From the NCBI GenBank assembly GCA_910589415.1, contig OU342637.1, positions 37,230,162 through 37,294,161 of the forward strand: a stretch of 64,000 nt of DNA, read 5' to 3'. Source of the DNA: Malachius bipustulatus. Its lineage: Eukaryota > Arthropoda > Insecta > Coleoptera > Melyridae. Shown piece by piece: positions 35,691 through 48,169 of the stretch; the first letter of the stretch is position 1; every line of letters starts with the position of its first letter. The notes under the pieces are model-generated. The model made no database searches. It saw only the letters and a list, made by a program, of their open reading frames with translations, and was not told the DNA's origin. The translations under genes and the position numbers were made by a program.

Positions 35691-37790
35691 CTTCAGATTT
35701 TTTTTCTCAAAATATACCGAGTGGGAGGATTCTTCTAAATAAAAAGGAAAACGTTTCGAAAAACTGCAAAAAAAACAAGTTTCAATAATTGAAACTCTGA
35801 AATTGGCTTTTATTTTAAAAACTCAGCTCTGACGATGATTTTTACGCTAGAAACACGTCGGGAGCTGATAAACTGACATTTTCTTGAACAGTTTTCCATG
35901 TCTGTCGATATTATTCCAGATTGACTAAATTTTGGCAAAAGAACTACGAATTTAGTCAAAATTTCTCCCTTAAAATGATTTTTTCACTGATTTTATTGAA
36001 AATTGTGTTTTAAAGACGGAACGAGAAATCCTCGAGACTAGATATGTACAAATAAAAAGACGACCCCGTTTCGAAAAACTACAAAAAACTATTTTCAATA
36101 AAATCGAATCAAAAATAAAAATTTTGCACCCTTTTTTTGAAAATTGCTTTTTTAAACTAAGCTCTGATCATGGTTTTTGCGCTTAGAAACGCGTTTAGAG
36201 CTCATAAACTGACATTTTCTTGACCGGTTTTCCATGATCTGTCGATATTTTTTCAAATTGACTTAATTTTGGCAAGAGAACCAGAAATCGAACCAAAAAT
36301 AACAATTTTACATCTTTTTTTTTGAAAATTGCTTTTTATTAACTCAGCTCTGATGATGGTTTTTACGCTTAGAAACACGTTGGGAAGGTCATAAATCGAC
36401 ATTTTCTTGACTAGTTCTCCATAATCTGTCGATATTATTCCTGATTGCCCTAATTTTGGCAAAAGAACTACGAATTTAGTCAAAATTTCTCGCTTAAAAT
36501 GATTTTTTCACTGATTTTATTGAAAACTGGGTTTCTAATGATGAAACGAGAAATCCCGGAGACCAGATTTGTACAAATAAAAAGACAACCGTTTCGAAAA
36601 CTACAAAAAATTTCAATAAAATCGAATCAAAAATAAAAATTTGACACCCTTTTTTTGAAAATTGCTTTTTTTTTTCTTAAAATCAGTTCTGATGATGGGT
36701 TTTACGTTTAAAAACACGTTGAGAGCTCAAAAACTGACGTTTTCTTGGTCGGTTTCCATGATCTATCAAGAGAATCAGAAATTCACAAAATTTCTCGCTT
36801 AAAAATGAATTTTTCGCCGATTTTGATGAAAATTTTCCTTGAAGGTAAATTGAGCAGACACGAGAAATCAAATTTTCCAGACAAGATTTGTGTGAATAAA
36901 AAAAGATCGTTTCGAAAAACTGCAAAAAAAAACTGATTTTAGTACAATCGAACCAACGAACCAAAAAAATACAAATTGAAATACTTTTTTTTTATGAGTT
37001 TTTATTTAAAATTCAGCTCTGATGATGGTTATTAGATACTTTCTTCGGTCCTTTGTGTCGAGCCAATTCATTGCAACCGAACAAGAACAACAGAAACAAA
37101 CCCCCTTTTCTTTCTCTCAAACGGGGGAAAAATGAGACCGAAAACCAAGTGGTGCCGTGACCAGGATCACAAAAAATTTTTTTTCTTTATTATCAATACA
37201 TGTCACTGCCTTATATATATTTCATTCGACTATAAAACTGACTAAAATTATAAAAAGCAATTTTGCAACAAGTAAGTGCTTGAAGCCCATTTCCAATACT
37301 TACTCCAAGCGTTCTTCATAAACCAGGAAAAAGAGTTTTCTCTCCGTATAAGTACAGAAGTTATCCAGAAAAATCCCTGTAATTTCGCACCTTTGAATCT
37401 AACCAAATCAGACAAAAAACAAAAATTTTACATAGCTTTTTTGAAATTTTATTTCTGCAAAATTCAGCTCTGATGGTGGTTTTTACGCTTAGAAACACTT
37501 CGAGAACCCATAAAGTGATATTTTCCTGACCAGTTCTCCATGGTCTAATAAGAGACCATAGTCAAAATTTTTGGCTTAAAAATAATTCATTTCCCCAAAA
37601 GTAGGTACGAAAAAAATACGAGGAAAGTGCGTAGGCGCGGGAAAAACCTGAAAAAACAGATTTCAGTAAATTGGAACCAAAAATAAAAAATTGTCACATA
37701 AAAAAAAATATTTTTTTTACGCTTAGAAACACGTTGAGAGCTTATAAACTTGACATTTCTCAATCAGCACTTCATGATCTAATATTATAG
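35690..37790. repeat. Irregular repeats with ACGCTTAGAAACACGTT block
   Basis: Variants of TTTTTACGCTTAGAAACACG, followed by AAACTGACATTTTCTTGACC and TCCATGATCTGTCGATATT, occur near 35844, 36179, 36365, 36704, 37485 and 37719. The spacing is uneven (about 190-780 bp), so it is a rearranged array or a set of fragments of one element. The region holds no gene. A tRNA-His-type primer-binding site lies inside it at 37150. Confidence 0.7.
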
Positions 37791-39900
37791 ATATACATAT
37801 ATTTCAGACTCAGTTGATTTGAAGGCACTATTTTACGTTTTTTTTTTTTAATAAGTCAAATTAAATTATTCATAACTGTATCCGGGTAGGTTTTCATCCG
37901 AGTTTGCTATGTCTGCGATGTCAAAAAAGCGAGTTAAGAACTGTTGAAGTCAGAAATCTGACGTCACAACTGCCGCGGTTGTTGAACGGAAGTTGAACGT
38001 TTTGACGACAGATATGACGTCACGGGGGATACTATACGCAAGTCGATATCTCGAGATAAGAAGCAGATATCGAAGTTCCGTTTTCACCATTGTCATAAAT
38101 AAGAAGCTCTCAATTAATTGGAGAAAAGTTAAAAAAATAGATAAAACGAATAGTACTCCAGAACCATAACGAAAGTCTTACGGGCGTTTCTCTCCACTTT
38201 AGAGTAAGAAGCCCCGTGCTGAAAAGATAAGTTCAAATTCCAAATAAGAACGAAACAGTGCTTTCCATCAAATCTTTTTCTCTCATTACAGTCTATGTAG
38301 AATAATTATTATAATAAAACGCTCCTTGGCTCGATCCGAGTGTTATTATTACAGGACGCGAGAGTGTTGCTCAAATATAAATTATTCGAGTCGAGAAGAG
38401 ATAATTCTTTTTTATTTCCATCACGCCCCCTGTACGCCTACGAGCTTTACCAGATTCACGATTTCTTTCCTTTTATCCAAGCGCTCTGCCAATTTTAATG
38501 TATAAATTGCGCTAATAATACTGGAACAAGGAAGAAGATTCGCCTTTAATTCTTATTCAACTCGAGTCGATTATAAAAACATACAGGGTGTGTATATTTT
38601 ATGAAGCCTAGCGCTTGGGCTTGCATCTATCTTCCACCATATCCCTTCAATAATAATCATTTAATAATAATAATTATTATAACTCGTAAAAGCTGCTAAT
38701 TGAACTACTTAATTAATTTACCGCAGGTAATTCTAGTGAAATGAAATAAATAAATAAATAAATCGTTTAAAAATAAAATCGTTCGTTTGGCACGCATATG
38801 TAACGAGTATGGAAAACAAACTTAACAGCGCTCTCGTTTCGGACCACCGTTCCTGATCCCACAGAAGCGAGATTGTCTCTTTGATAAGATTTTTGGTGAA
38901 AACAATGTCGCCAAGTCGATTCGGACTTCGGGCAAAGTGAACGAGAGGAGGTTTGCCTAGCAGAGAACGTCTTGGCAAAAGCGAGAGAATTTCAGGGTTC
39001 AGACCGGTCGAGTTGGCGTCGTAAATAAATCAGGGTGCACCCAAAAATAATTTACTCATTAAATAGATCAGTGTTAATCGAAGCAAGACCGCTTGATTAA
39101 AATTACACGGTAGATTTGGGAAGTCGTTCGGAGAAACACCTTCGGGTGCTGCTGGACGTGTGTTTCTGACAAGGATCAATTAAAAATGAACGTTTTTAAA
39201 TAATTTATGATCCAGTTAAATGCAGGTAATCTCTTGATTTTACAGTGAGTTCTGAGAAAGATCCAGAAGATAAAAAAAAATTTAAGTCCGAAATAATCAG
39301 TAAAATTGGGCACATTACAGCGAGTTCAAGACAAAAGTGGTGCCGTGACCAGTATAACAAAATAAAAAACCTAAAATTTTACTCGAACTCGCTTAATCCT
39401 CTCACCCCATTTTTGAGAAAGAGAAGAAGTTGCTTTCTCCTGTCTTTGCTAGAGTATCGAGCAAATTCGTTTGCGGCCAAACAAGAAAAACGAGAAAAAT
39501 AAGCCCTTTACTTTCTCTCAAACGGGGAAAAATGATAGCAAGTGGTGCCGTGACCAGGATAACAACAATTTCAAATAAATAAATCCTCCTTAATAGATGG
39601 TTTCCGATAATAGCACCAAGTTGTCTTCATATATCCTGGAAAGTCCAGAAAATTCCTCAAATTTTGCCCAAGTTTTCAAAATCCCCACATCCGTTCTTGA
39701 AAAAGAAAAAAAAGAAAAGGGGGTTACTGTCCCCTGTCCTTGCTCGAGTTTTGAGCAAATTTTATTCGCCATCGCAGAAGAACGAGTGAAAGTTTCCCCT
39801 TTGTCGACCTTTCTCTCAAATAGGGGTAAATGGTTGCAAGAGGTGCCGTGACCAGGATGAGAAAAATAAAATCTTCTAACTAACTACTAACTTCTAATCT
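37030..39900 (+). mobile_element. LTR-retrotransposon leader remnants with tRNA-His primer sites
   Basis: The 18-mer TGGTGCCGTGACCAGGAT occurs at 37150-37167 and 39543-39560, with one-mismatch copies at 39338-39355 and 39841-39858. It is complementary to the 3' terminal 18 nucleotides of insect tRNA-His including CCA. In three copies it is preceded by CA-AG, that is, an LTR-type CA end and a 2-base spacer, and by a shared TTTCTCTCAAACGGGG block about 30-40 bp upstream. Sequence after the sites is also related (ATCCAGGAAAA, TTGCACC words). No gag or pol frame is left. Strand is given as that in which the sites read as primer-binding sites. Confidence 0.65.
37790..39240. other. Non-coding segment with two CRE motifs
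   Basis: No gene is seen. TGACGTCA occurs near 37960 and 38017 in a GC-richer 150-bp stretch. A lone TACAGGGTG transposon-end-like word is at 38582. Confidence 0.4.
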
Positions 39901-40689
39901 AACTTTTCTCTACATACAAAAAATCCAGGAAAAAGGAAAAAATTTGCACAAATGCTTGAAGCTCGTTTCCACTCTCTCTTCATACACCAAGTGGAAATAT
40001 CACCGCTCTCTCAGTACTTGAACCAATTTTTCTTTACATATTATTCAGAAGAAATAAAAAAAACAGCAAAATTTTGCACCAAGTGCAGATGCGCAGCACG
40101 TACGTTTCTTTTCAATTCGTACAGTAATAAGCAACAAAGTAACCATGAAAATTGTGTCTGACAGCTCAGATAACGGAAAATAATTCACGAGTTTTATGTT
40201 CTGGGTAGCGCGGAGGAGTGTTCGTTGCCGATAAAAAATCAATCTGAAAGCCCGGACTTGCATTAAATCTGTTTGGATGGTGTCCAAGTTTCGGGAACGG
40301 CTATTATGCTCTCTCGTGTTCGATTCCGACAGTATGAAGGCTTCGAAAATAAATGCGAATGTTAATTTGAACTGGAACCGTTCGGTAGTCTCGTCGGGGA
40401 AAATTGCTTTGTTGTAAATTGCGAATTGTGTTTTTAGATTCGCCGAATTGGTCTGTTTTTGCACGCATAAAGAGTTTGTTTTGTTTCTTCGCTTTACGAT
40501 CTTTATTCGAAGTAGACGGTTTAGAGTCTCGCTTATTTTATTTTTCCGACTCGTATGCGCACCTACGTGGCAAGGAAATTTCGACGCATTAACCTTTTTC
40601 ACGTTAACCTTAGTGGATGAAGGTTGATTGAGTGAGAAAGGAGCTAAAAAATAATCAGAAGCATTGAGATTCAGTAATCTTTGCTCCAA

Positions 40690-41880
40690 ATTCTCTTGGT
40701 ACTTCCAGGAAAATTCAGGAAAAAAAAAAGATATTTCTCATCATGTTGTGCTTGATTAAGTTGGATTGCAGTTTTTGCACCAAAATCTCTTCATGTATCC
40801 AGAAAAATTAGCTATTTTGCAGCAGTTTCAAGGAAAAAAGAGCAATTTTGCACCAGGTTCTCTCCACATATCCAGAAAAAGACCAGGAGCAATAGCTAAT
40901 TTTGCACAAAGTTCAGATTCAGTTGTTTCCAAGTTTTTGCTCCAAGTTTTCTAATATATATTCCCAGAAGAATCCAGGAAAATCAGAAATTTTGCATCAT
41001 GTCCAAGCAAAAAATGCTTGATTAAGTTGGATTGAAGTGTTTGCACCAAGATCTCTTCATGTACCTACCCATAAAAATGAGACATTTAGCACCTGGTGCA
41101 AGAAAAATGAGCAATTTTGCACCTGGTTCCCTCTTCATCTATAGAAAAAGTCAGGGGCAATAGTCAATTTTGCACAACGTGCAGATTCAGTTGTCTGCTT
41201 GCTCTTGTTTTTGCTCCAAGTTTTCTTAGTTTTTCCAGAAAAATCCAGGAAAATCAGAAGTTTTGCATAATGCTAAAGCAAAAAATGCTTGATTAAGTTG
41301 GATTGAAGTGTTTGAAAAGATCTCTTCATGTACCCAGAAAAACTGGAAATTTTGCGCCTTGTGCAAGAAAAAAGAGCAATTTTGCACCTAGTTCCCTCCT
41401 CGTATATAAAAAAGTCCAGGCGCAATAGCCAATATTGCACAAAGTGCAGATTCAGTTGTCGCTTGTTTTTACTGCAAGTTTTCTTAGTATTTCCAGAAAA
41501 ATTCAAGAAAATCAGAAATTGTGCATCATTCTCAAGCAAAAAAATGCTCGATTAAATTGGATTGCAGTCTTTGCACCAAGATCTCTTCATGTACCCAGAA
41601 AAACTGGAAATTTTGCACCTGGTGCAAGAAAAAAAACACTTTTGCACCTGGTTCTCTCCTCGTATATAAAAAAAGTGCAGGAGCAATAGCCAATTTTGCA
41701 CAAAGTTCAAATTCAGTTGTCTCTCGTTTTTGCTTCAAGTTTTCTTAGCTTTTAAAGGAAAATCCAGGAAAACCAGAAATTTTGCATCATGCACAACAAA
41801 AAAATGCTTGATTAGGTTGGATTGCATTCTTTGAACCAAGATCACTTCCTGTATCCAGAAAAATTAACAACAGAGCCATT
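40690..41880. repeat. Tandem repeat of about 265 bp, four to five units
   Basis: The marker ATGCTTGATTAAGTTGGATTG (or variant) occurs near 40748, 41014, 41285, 41543 and 41802 (spacing about 258-271). Units share CAAGATCTCTTCATGTA, TTTTGCACCTGGT and CAATAGCCAATTTTGCACA. The same GCACC and CCAGAAAAA words appear after the tRNA-His sites at 39.2-40.0 kb, so the array may have grown from that retroelement leader. Confidence 0.85.
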
Positions 41881-43940
41881 GCGCTGAGGTATGGCCGAGT
41901 CCTGAATTTACGGATCCCCTAAAGAAAGTCGAAAAAAAAGAAAATTTCATTACTCCAAAACAATGGTCCTCATTAAAAGGCAGACTTCACTTCCTGATTC
42001 TGCCGACAAAAAACTATTCCCGGACAAAACTTGCCGAAAAATTCACCTCCGATAGCGATAGCTGCGTTGCCAAGTTACCAATTTACCTGGAATTCAAGCG
42101 AGAATCCCATTTATCACCCAGCTCGCTCTGTACCCGCTGGATAGGCCGCGCGCGTCGTAATTCTGTTTACAAAATCGGCACTTAATAAAAGTGTCCCGTC
42201 TAAGCCAAAACATATCGCTCTGTAGACACTGGTTACAGAAATACCCGACGCAAGACTCAAAGATTAATCAGCGAATATCGCGGTCCGCTTCCGTTCAAAA
42301 ATGAATTACCGTCGTCGCGGCGACAAAACGATCATCGCGACGCCTGCTGAAAAGAGCTCGAGCCGAACCGCTCGAGTTTAAGAGTCGATGAAATTATATT
42401 TAATTTCATTACTTGCGGACAAAGTCGTCGGTTTTATGATACTCCGACAACTCCGACATGACAACTGAACACACAATTATGTGCAAGATGGTGCAGTGAT
42501 GGGCCAAGCAATTGGTCGACCTTCCAGAAGGAAAAAAAGAGGCTCGACGCTTAGATGAAGATTATGAATCAATCATTAGATCGAAGCTCGATTGACGGTT
42601 ATAGAGTGTGGGAAACTGAACCTTAGACGTCGTTGACAAGAAGGCTTGTGCGCAATTTTTCCCCACTCCAGCAATCCAGGCGTGATTGCGCCGACGTGGG
42701 AAATAGTGTAGGACACGCGCAGACGTAACATATTGCAAGGTTATTGTTAAAAAAATCGTGGAAAATTCGTGGCACGATGAGAACGCTTTTGACTGATAAC
42801 CTCGACGATTTGTCAAGGGTGATCTTTCGAAAGATGACATTTTTCTAAGGTTTCGATCCAGGAAAGTTTTAGAATCATCACCATGTCCTTAAGGCGTTCA
42901 GGCTTGATATCAAGGGTGGTTTCCTCGCAATGTTTGATTGAACAAGATTATCGCAAGATGGTCTGGCCAGGGTAGGTATAACTGAGCTGGCGCCCAACGA
43001 AATTATGGCACGAAACGTTCCCCAGATAACTTGACATAGGGTCTCGTCGACAGAACGTATTGAAGGTGGTGCCAAAATCGTGCGAGAAGTTCCTCGAACT
43101 CAATCATACTTGAGCGTTATTTATTGTTGAATCCTAGAGCGCCAAATTCTGCCTATTTTAAATCTGTACCATTTCCAAGCTCATTTATATCCTTTTGAAC
43201 TTTGAAAGCGGCCGAAACGGACGGGAACATTAAAAGGATCTGGACGTGTTTGTTTATATAAGCTGGAGGCGAGGATTAATCGTCTCTCCGTTTAGGGAAG
43301 AGATCGCGGGAGCTGATAAAGTCGATTGGTCAATTAGCGAAAGAGCGAGAGGCGTGTTTTTAATTTGTAATAATCGCGATGTCAGCAGCAACAGCAGCGC
43401 AAACGGTCTAAATTAACACGATACAGAGCTGATTTTTCTTATTATGCCTGTCACTCGGAGACGACGCTTCCTCTGCCTCGCTTCCTTATGTTATAAATAG
43501 TCGGTTGTCTATCATCTGAAACACGGGAATTTCGTACCTACTTCGCAATTTTTTTAATGAGCTCCGTCTTCTATGCGGGTCTGTCTAAATGGGTTAGTGT
43601 CTGTATTCCTGATCGTAATCGTAATTGCAACAGCTTCTTGTGGTGGTACCACACCACGTGTGAGATTAAGAGACAGTATAGCGCAAATATTTACTGAAGA
43701 GATTTAAGAGGAAATCGTTTCTCCGTTGACACATCCGTAGGTATCGGAACGGGAGAGATAATAAAAACGTGACCTCGTCAATGAAATATGAATTATGACA
43801 GCTGTAACAAATATTATTATTGACTCCCGGCTAGTTGAATTATTGGTTTCTGCTGCATTACGAGTACATATAAAATTGGGCACATTACGCACATAAAATT
43901 ATATTATTAGCCAAGGTTTTTTCGCGACTGCATGTTCGTA
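41881..43940. other. Non-repetitive non-coding segment
   Basis: No gene is seen. GC content is higher than in the arrays. One TGGCGCCCAACG tRNA-Lys-type primer-site core is at 42988-42999 on the plus strand. Confidence 0.4.
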
Positions 43941-43949
43941 AATATATTT

Positions 43950-44370
43950 AGTCGGATCCATCTATCGAGAATCGATGAGATCTGTTGAAACTATGCGGGA
44001 AATATTCGTGTAAAATTGCTCCAGTAAGAGTTGCAACATCCTGCTACCATAACGTCGCTATGATGGTTTAATATTCGGGTCAGCTCGCAATGTGTAAGTC
44101 TCTGTAGGAGCCAGGCGGCTCTTCAAAGATTCTTCTTACAGTGCTGCTGGATCTCCCTACGTTGGGCGCCAATTGTAACATACATTTTTCAGATATTTTG
44201 CCACCTTTTCGTTTACCAACAACGCCGATTATTCATCTATCGAGAATTTATGACATCAATAATTGAAATGCTACCATAGCAAAGAAATGTGTAAGCCTTG
44301 TAGGAGGTCTCCACATACGATTCTTCTTATTGTTGGGCGCCCCACGCTGGGCGCCAATTGTAACATACTT
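43950..44370 (-). mobile_element. Duplicated LTR end and tRNA-Lys(CTT) primer site
   Basis: On the minus strand ATGTTACAAT is followed immediately by TGGCGCCCAGCGTGGGGC (44339-44356) and, a second time, by TGGCGCCCAACGTAGGGA (44154-44171). The first differs at one base from the complement of the 3' end of tRNA-Lys(CTT). ACA, a 2-base AT spacer and TGG is the classical LTR-end/primer-binding-site junction. The sequence after each site is related (GTAAGAAGAATC, CTTACACATT), so LTR end plus leader is repeated in tandem with a period of about 185 bp. No coding region remains. Confidence 0.6.
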
Positions 44371-45600
44371 GCCTGGCTTTTTTAATATCCTTGCGATTTT
44401 CTGCTGGCCTGTCACCCTTTTATTCACATCTTTCAGATCCAATCAATAAAACTGATCAACGCATCATCAATCCACCAGCTTTTCCTAAAACCTTTGTCTA
44501 GTTCTCAGGTCAAAATTCTCACCAGAAGAGTGAAACCTCTCGCCTTCAAAAGAGTGATCCAAGTCTCGTTGATTCCTGGGAGGTTTGAGAACCTCAGACG
44601 TGTCGTAATTAGATTGGCGTCTAGGGGTCCCGAGCTGAACCGTATATTGAACGATCTAGCTACGTCACTTAAGTCCCCACTGCAGGGATGGTGTGTGTGT
44701 TTTTTTAATGAAATTGCTGAGATATTTTTCTGTCTTATTTTAACGAGTTGTTTGAGTTTTAAAGCAACTCTGTGTACGTGTTTTGCAACAATGAAACCGC
44801 ATATGTTTCCGTTTCACTTGCCAAAACTCGTGATGTAATCTCACCAATATAAAGACGTTTATTTTTCCTGCGATTTATAAATAATAATAATAATTGAAAG
44901 TTAATAGAAAAATAATAACAATTACGACCTGGTTTGTCATAAATTACGTAATGTTACGTTACGTGTTCCTGCAAAAAATCCTGGAACTGTTAGAGCGAGA
45001 ACTAGAGCTCTAATTAAATGATTAAATCAGACAGTGGCAGTGTTACAACATATCAAATCCTAATAAAAATAAATGATTGAAAATTGATAGTCCCACTGAA
45101 TGAAAATCACTCTAAACAGCTATTATCGATTGAAAAGTAGCAGCTAAAACACATTAGACCGACCACTATTTTTGTACTCTTCCGTCTGAGAGAAAACGCG
45201 CTTTCTATCCCGAATTCCCGAAACGAAGTGTTACTCGGAGTTGGCGAAGAATAGCATAGATGGCTCCACGAACTCTGCGTCGTCGAGGTGAATCTGCTCG
45301 GACGCTGGCTGACTTGATTGAACCGATGCCAAAAAGTTTACCAAGAATTCGCAGTTCGCACACTTCAAATCTGGGATACAGATCGCTTCATTTATTCAAC
45401 ATTAAACATTGTTGTGAAAGTTTCAGGAAATTGTCAGGGTGTTATAAATGTCCGTTCGGGAGTCTGTGTTGAATGATGGATAAGTGGCGTTTCGGACGCC
45501 ATCATACGGTTTAGCTCTGTCATTTTTAATTCTTCATGTTCTGGCAACTTTGTATTTTTCCTCTTAGCCCTCGCTTCTTAGGAAAGTTTCTACTCTTACT
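44371..45600. other. Non-coding stretch
   Basis: A 114-codon frame at 44494-44838 has no recognisable domain and lies next to the LTR remnant. No other feature is seen. Confidence 0.35.
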
Positions 45601-46582
45601 AAACCGCGCTCGAAACTGCTAGCTCGATCTCTTCCAGTGCCCTGCAAAGAAGAGGGTTGCCTAGGGAGAGAAAAACGGGGATTCTTCTTCCCCCCCCCCC
45701 CCCCCCAGGCAATGACCTCAAAGTTTTCCCCTTCTCTCTTAGGGGGGAGCGTTAAGAAAGAAAGAGAGAGGAGGGAAAAAAGTTCTTACCATGTTTCCCA
45801 CTCTTGTCATTTTTCTTTCGTCTTCTTGTGGCAACTATCAAGCACCAGGTAGAAGAGACAAACAAGAAAAGCGATTGAGACAAAACTCCCTAATTTTTCG
45901 GCTTCTTTCTCACAATTTTTCCTTTACCTCAGACCTCCCTTTTCACCCTTGGAAATTTCAAGGAGGAGGGTCTAAGGTAGAAGTGGAAAGCTTCTCCTAT
46001 GACCGTTTTTTGCCAAGCCGCGCTTGGAACTGCTCTTCCAGTGCCCTCAAAGGAAGAGGGTTGCATAGGAAAAGAAAACGGGGATACCTCTGCTACCCCC
46101 CAGGTAATAAACCCAATTTCCCCTTCTCTCTTAGGGGGGAGCGTTAACTTACCTTCCCACACTTACCACCCCGATATACCTAACTGAGGGGAAAGACCCT
46201 AATGGATTCGAAATCCCTAACCACGGGACTAATTGGTCACGTTGCGTCTCTCAACGTCCTTACAAGGTCTTCAGGAATTTAAAGTCTCAGCACTAGAGCT
46301 ATATGGTTCCATCTCCAGTGGAGCAGTGGCCTTGGGGACCCAAGCTCGATGGGAATGAAGCAGAAAGAAAAAAAGAGAGAGGGAAAAATGTTTTTACCAT
46401 GTTCCCATTCTTGAGATTTTTCTTTCGTCTTCTTGTGGCAACTATCTTTATCAAGCAGAGGAGACAAACAAGAAAAGCGATTGAGACTTGATCATCTGAC
46501 AATTGCAATTTCTATTTCGGCCTCTTTCTCACATTTTTCCCTCTACCTCAGGCCTCCCTTCTCACCCTTGGAAAAGTCTTCC

Positions 46583-46619
<37 letters not shown>

Positions 46620-46743
46620 TGAGAAACTGCAACCCATTCTACCCTAGTAACCTTTAAGGGTGGCACGGAATAAGAAGGACGGTGATACCACCTCTTCCAC
46701 TGACCCCAAATAAACCCAATTTTCCCCCCAAAGAAAGAAAGAG

Positions 46744-46785
<42 letters not shown>

Positions 46786-47260
46786 GGTGAAACGTTCCTA
46801 CCTTGTATCCCAGTTTTGTCATTTTTATTTCTTCTTGTTGTGCGACTACCAGAAATGAGAGTTGATGCGAGGAGATCTCCAGTTCCCATATCTAGAATCT
46901 CTAATTCTGGGTTGATCATCTAATGACCACAATTTCTTTTTCGTCCTATTTCTTTCTCACATTTTTCCTCTACCGCAGCCTTACCCCCTTCACCCCCTAT
47001 CCCTTGGAAAGCTCCTCACTCCTCACAAAGTCACTCTCTTTCTGAGAAATTGGGAACTCGTTTCCTCTCAGTTCTAAGGGTTGCACGGGAAAAGAAGGAA
47101 GGGGATACCATCTCTTCCATTCTCCAGGCTATGAGCCAAATTTTTTCTTCTCTCTCGCTGAGACAACCATGCACCCATAGCTGGAGAAAGTCGAAACTTT
47201 TTACTCTCTCTCTCTCTCTCTCTCTCTTAGGGGAGAGCATAAGCCAAACTCCCCACATTT
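45600..47260. repeat. Degenerate repeats of about 400 bp with pyrimidine tracts
   Basis: Four related segments start near 45635, 46040, 46650 and 47065 with a GGGTTGCANNGGaaaAGAA block and CCCCTTCTCTCTTAGGGG. A run of 17 C lies at 45690-45706, TC runs at about 46578-46620 and 47203-47228, and an AG run at about 46745-46790. The TC and AG runs face each other across about 130 bp. All frames here are repeat-derived. Confidence 0.75.
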
Positions 47261-48165
47261 ACCACTTTTTTTTTATTCAATTCAGACCATAATAGTTGTG
47301 GGATCATCATCATCTGATGACCACAATAATTACTTGTGGTGACTTGAACTTGAAAGTGGTATCCCAAGGAAGGCAGGGTCGACGGAAAGAATGGAGACCA
47401 AAACGTGTTAAACAGTAGTTTTAAAAATTTATGACTCGTGCAATAAAAAAATAATAAAAATAACATTTTTTATGCAGAGTAATAAATTCAATTTTTTATT
47501 CGCACCTATCCAAAACATAAAATTTTATGGATGATGAAAACATAACAAAGAGTCAAGGTCAGGTGAGGAGATGAGAGAATAAAGACTTTTCACACACGAT
47601 TTTAAATATAAACCGGCGATGTTGCTGCTGATTTCCAAAAATATTCGCATCCTTGAAACTGAATCATATAATAATAATAATAATAAAAGCCAGCGGGAGA
47701 AGATTTGAGATAGAACAATTGCTTCAGCGGCACCGTTGCCAGATTTTTTTTCTCTCTGCATAAATTGGACTTGATAGAGCGCGACTGAAGCCAGATACAC
47801 GATTCAAAATGCCCACTCGCTTTGATTGTTGGGTAAATGTTTGAACAAATTATTCCCAATTAACCTGTCATGTCGCAGTTGTTATTATTCAAATGAAACT
47901 ACTCATTCTGGGAAAAATTTAATTTTAAACGGCTGTGACAACACGGTAGAACTCCTGCATGCAGTTGCTACAAACTCTCAATAATAGACGACAGATCTCT
48001 AAGGTTTTATACAAAGTTTTGTGCCAAAATTACTAAACTTGTCTGCTCTTCTAACCAAAAACACCAGAACACGTCAATTTTTATTTATAACAAAAAAATA
48101 TTCACTTACTATGCCACTTTATTGAATTTTTTTTGTAGAATTTCTTTTAAAACATTCGGATTCTT
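47261..48165. other. Non-coding stretch
   Basis: No gene is seen. A short TAATAA repeat lies near 47670-47687. Confidence 0.4.
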
Positions 48166-48169
48166 ACCA

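Noticed and set aside
37150..37167. tRNA-His gene
   Set aside because: Only the 18-nt complement of the 3' end is present. There is no anticodon arm, no A or B box and no cloverleaf.
40045..40689. 214-codon minus-strand open frame
   Set aside because: Composition and residue order show no domain, signal or conserved motif, and it overlaps sequence containing retroelement leader remnants and the start of a tandem array. It is probably a chance frame.
44494..44838. 114-codon plus-strand frame next to the LTR remnant
   Set aside because: No recognisable Gag or other motif, and on the strand opposite to the LTR/primer-site junction; likely fortuitous.
46562..46822. Arg-Glu / Ser-Leu repeat proteins
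   Set aside because: These are simply translations of the TC and AG dinucleotide runs.
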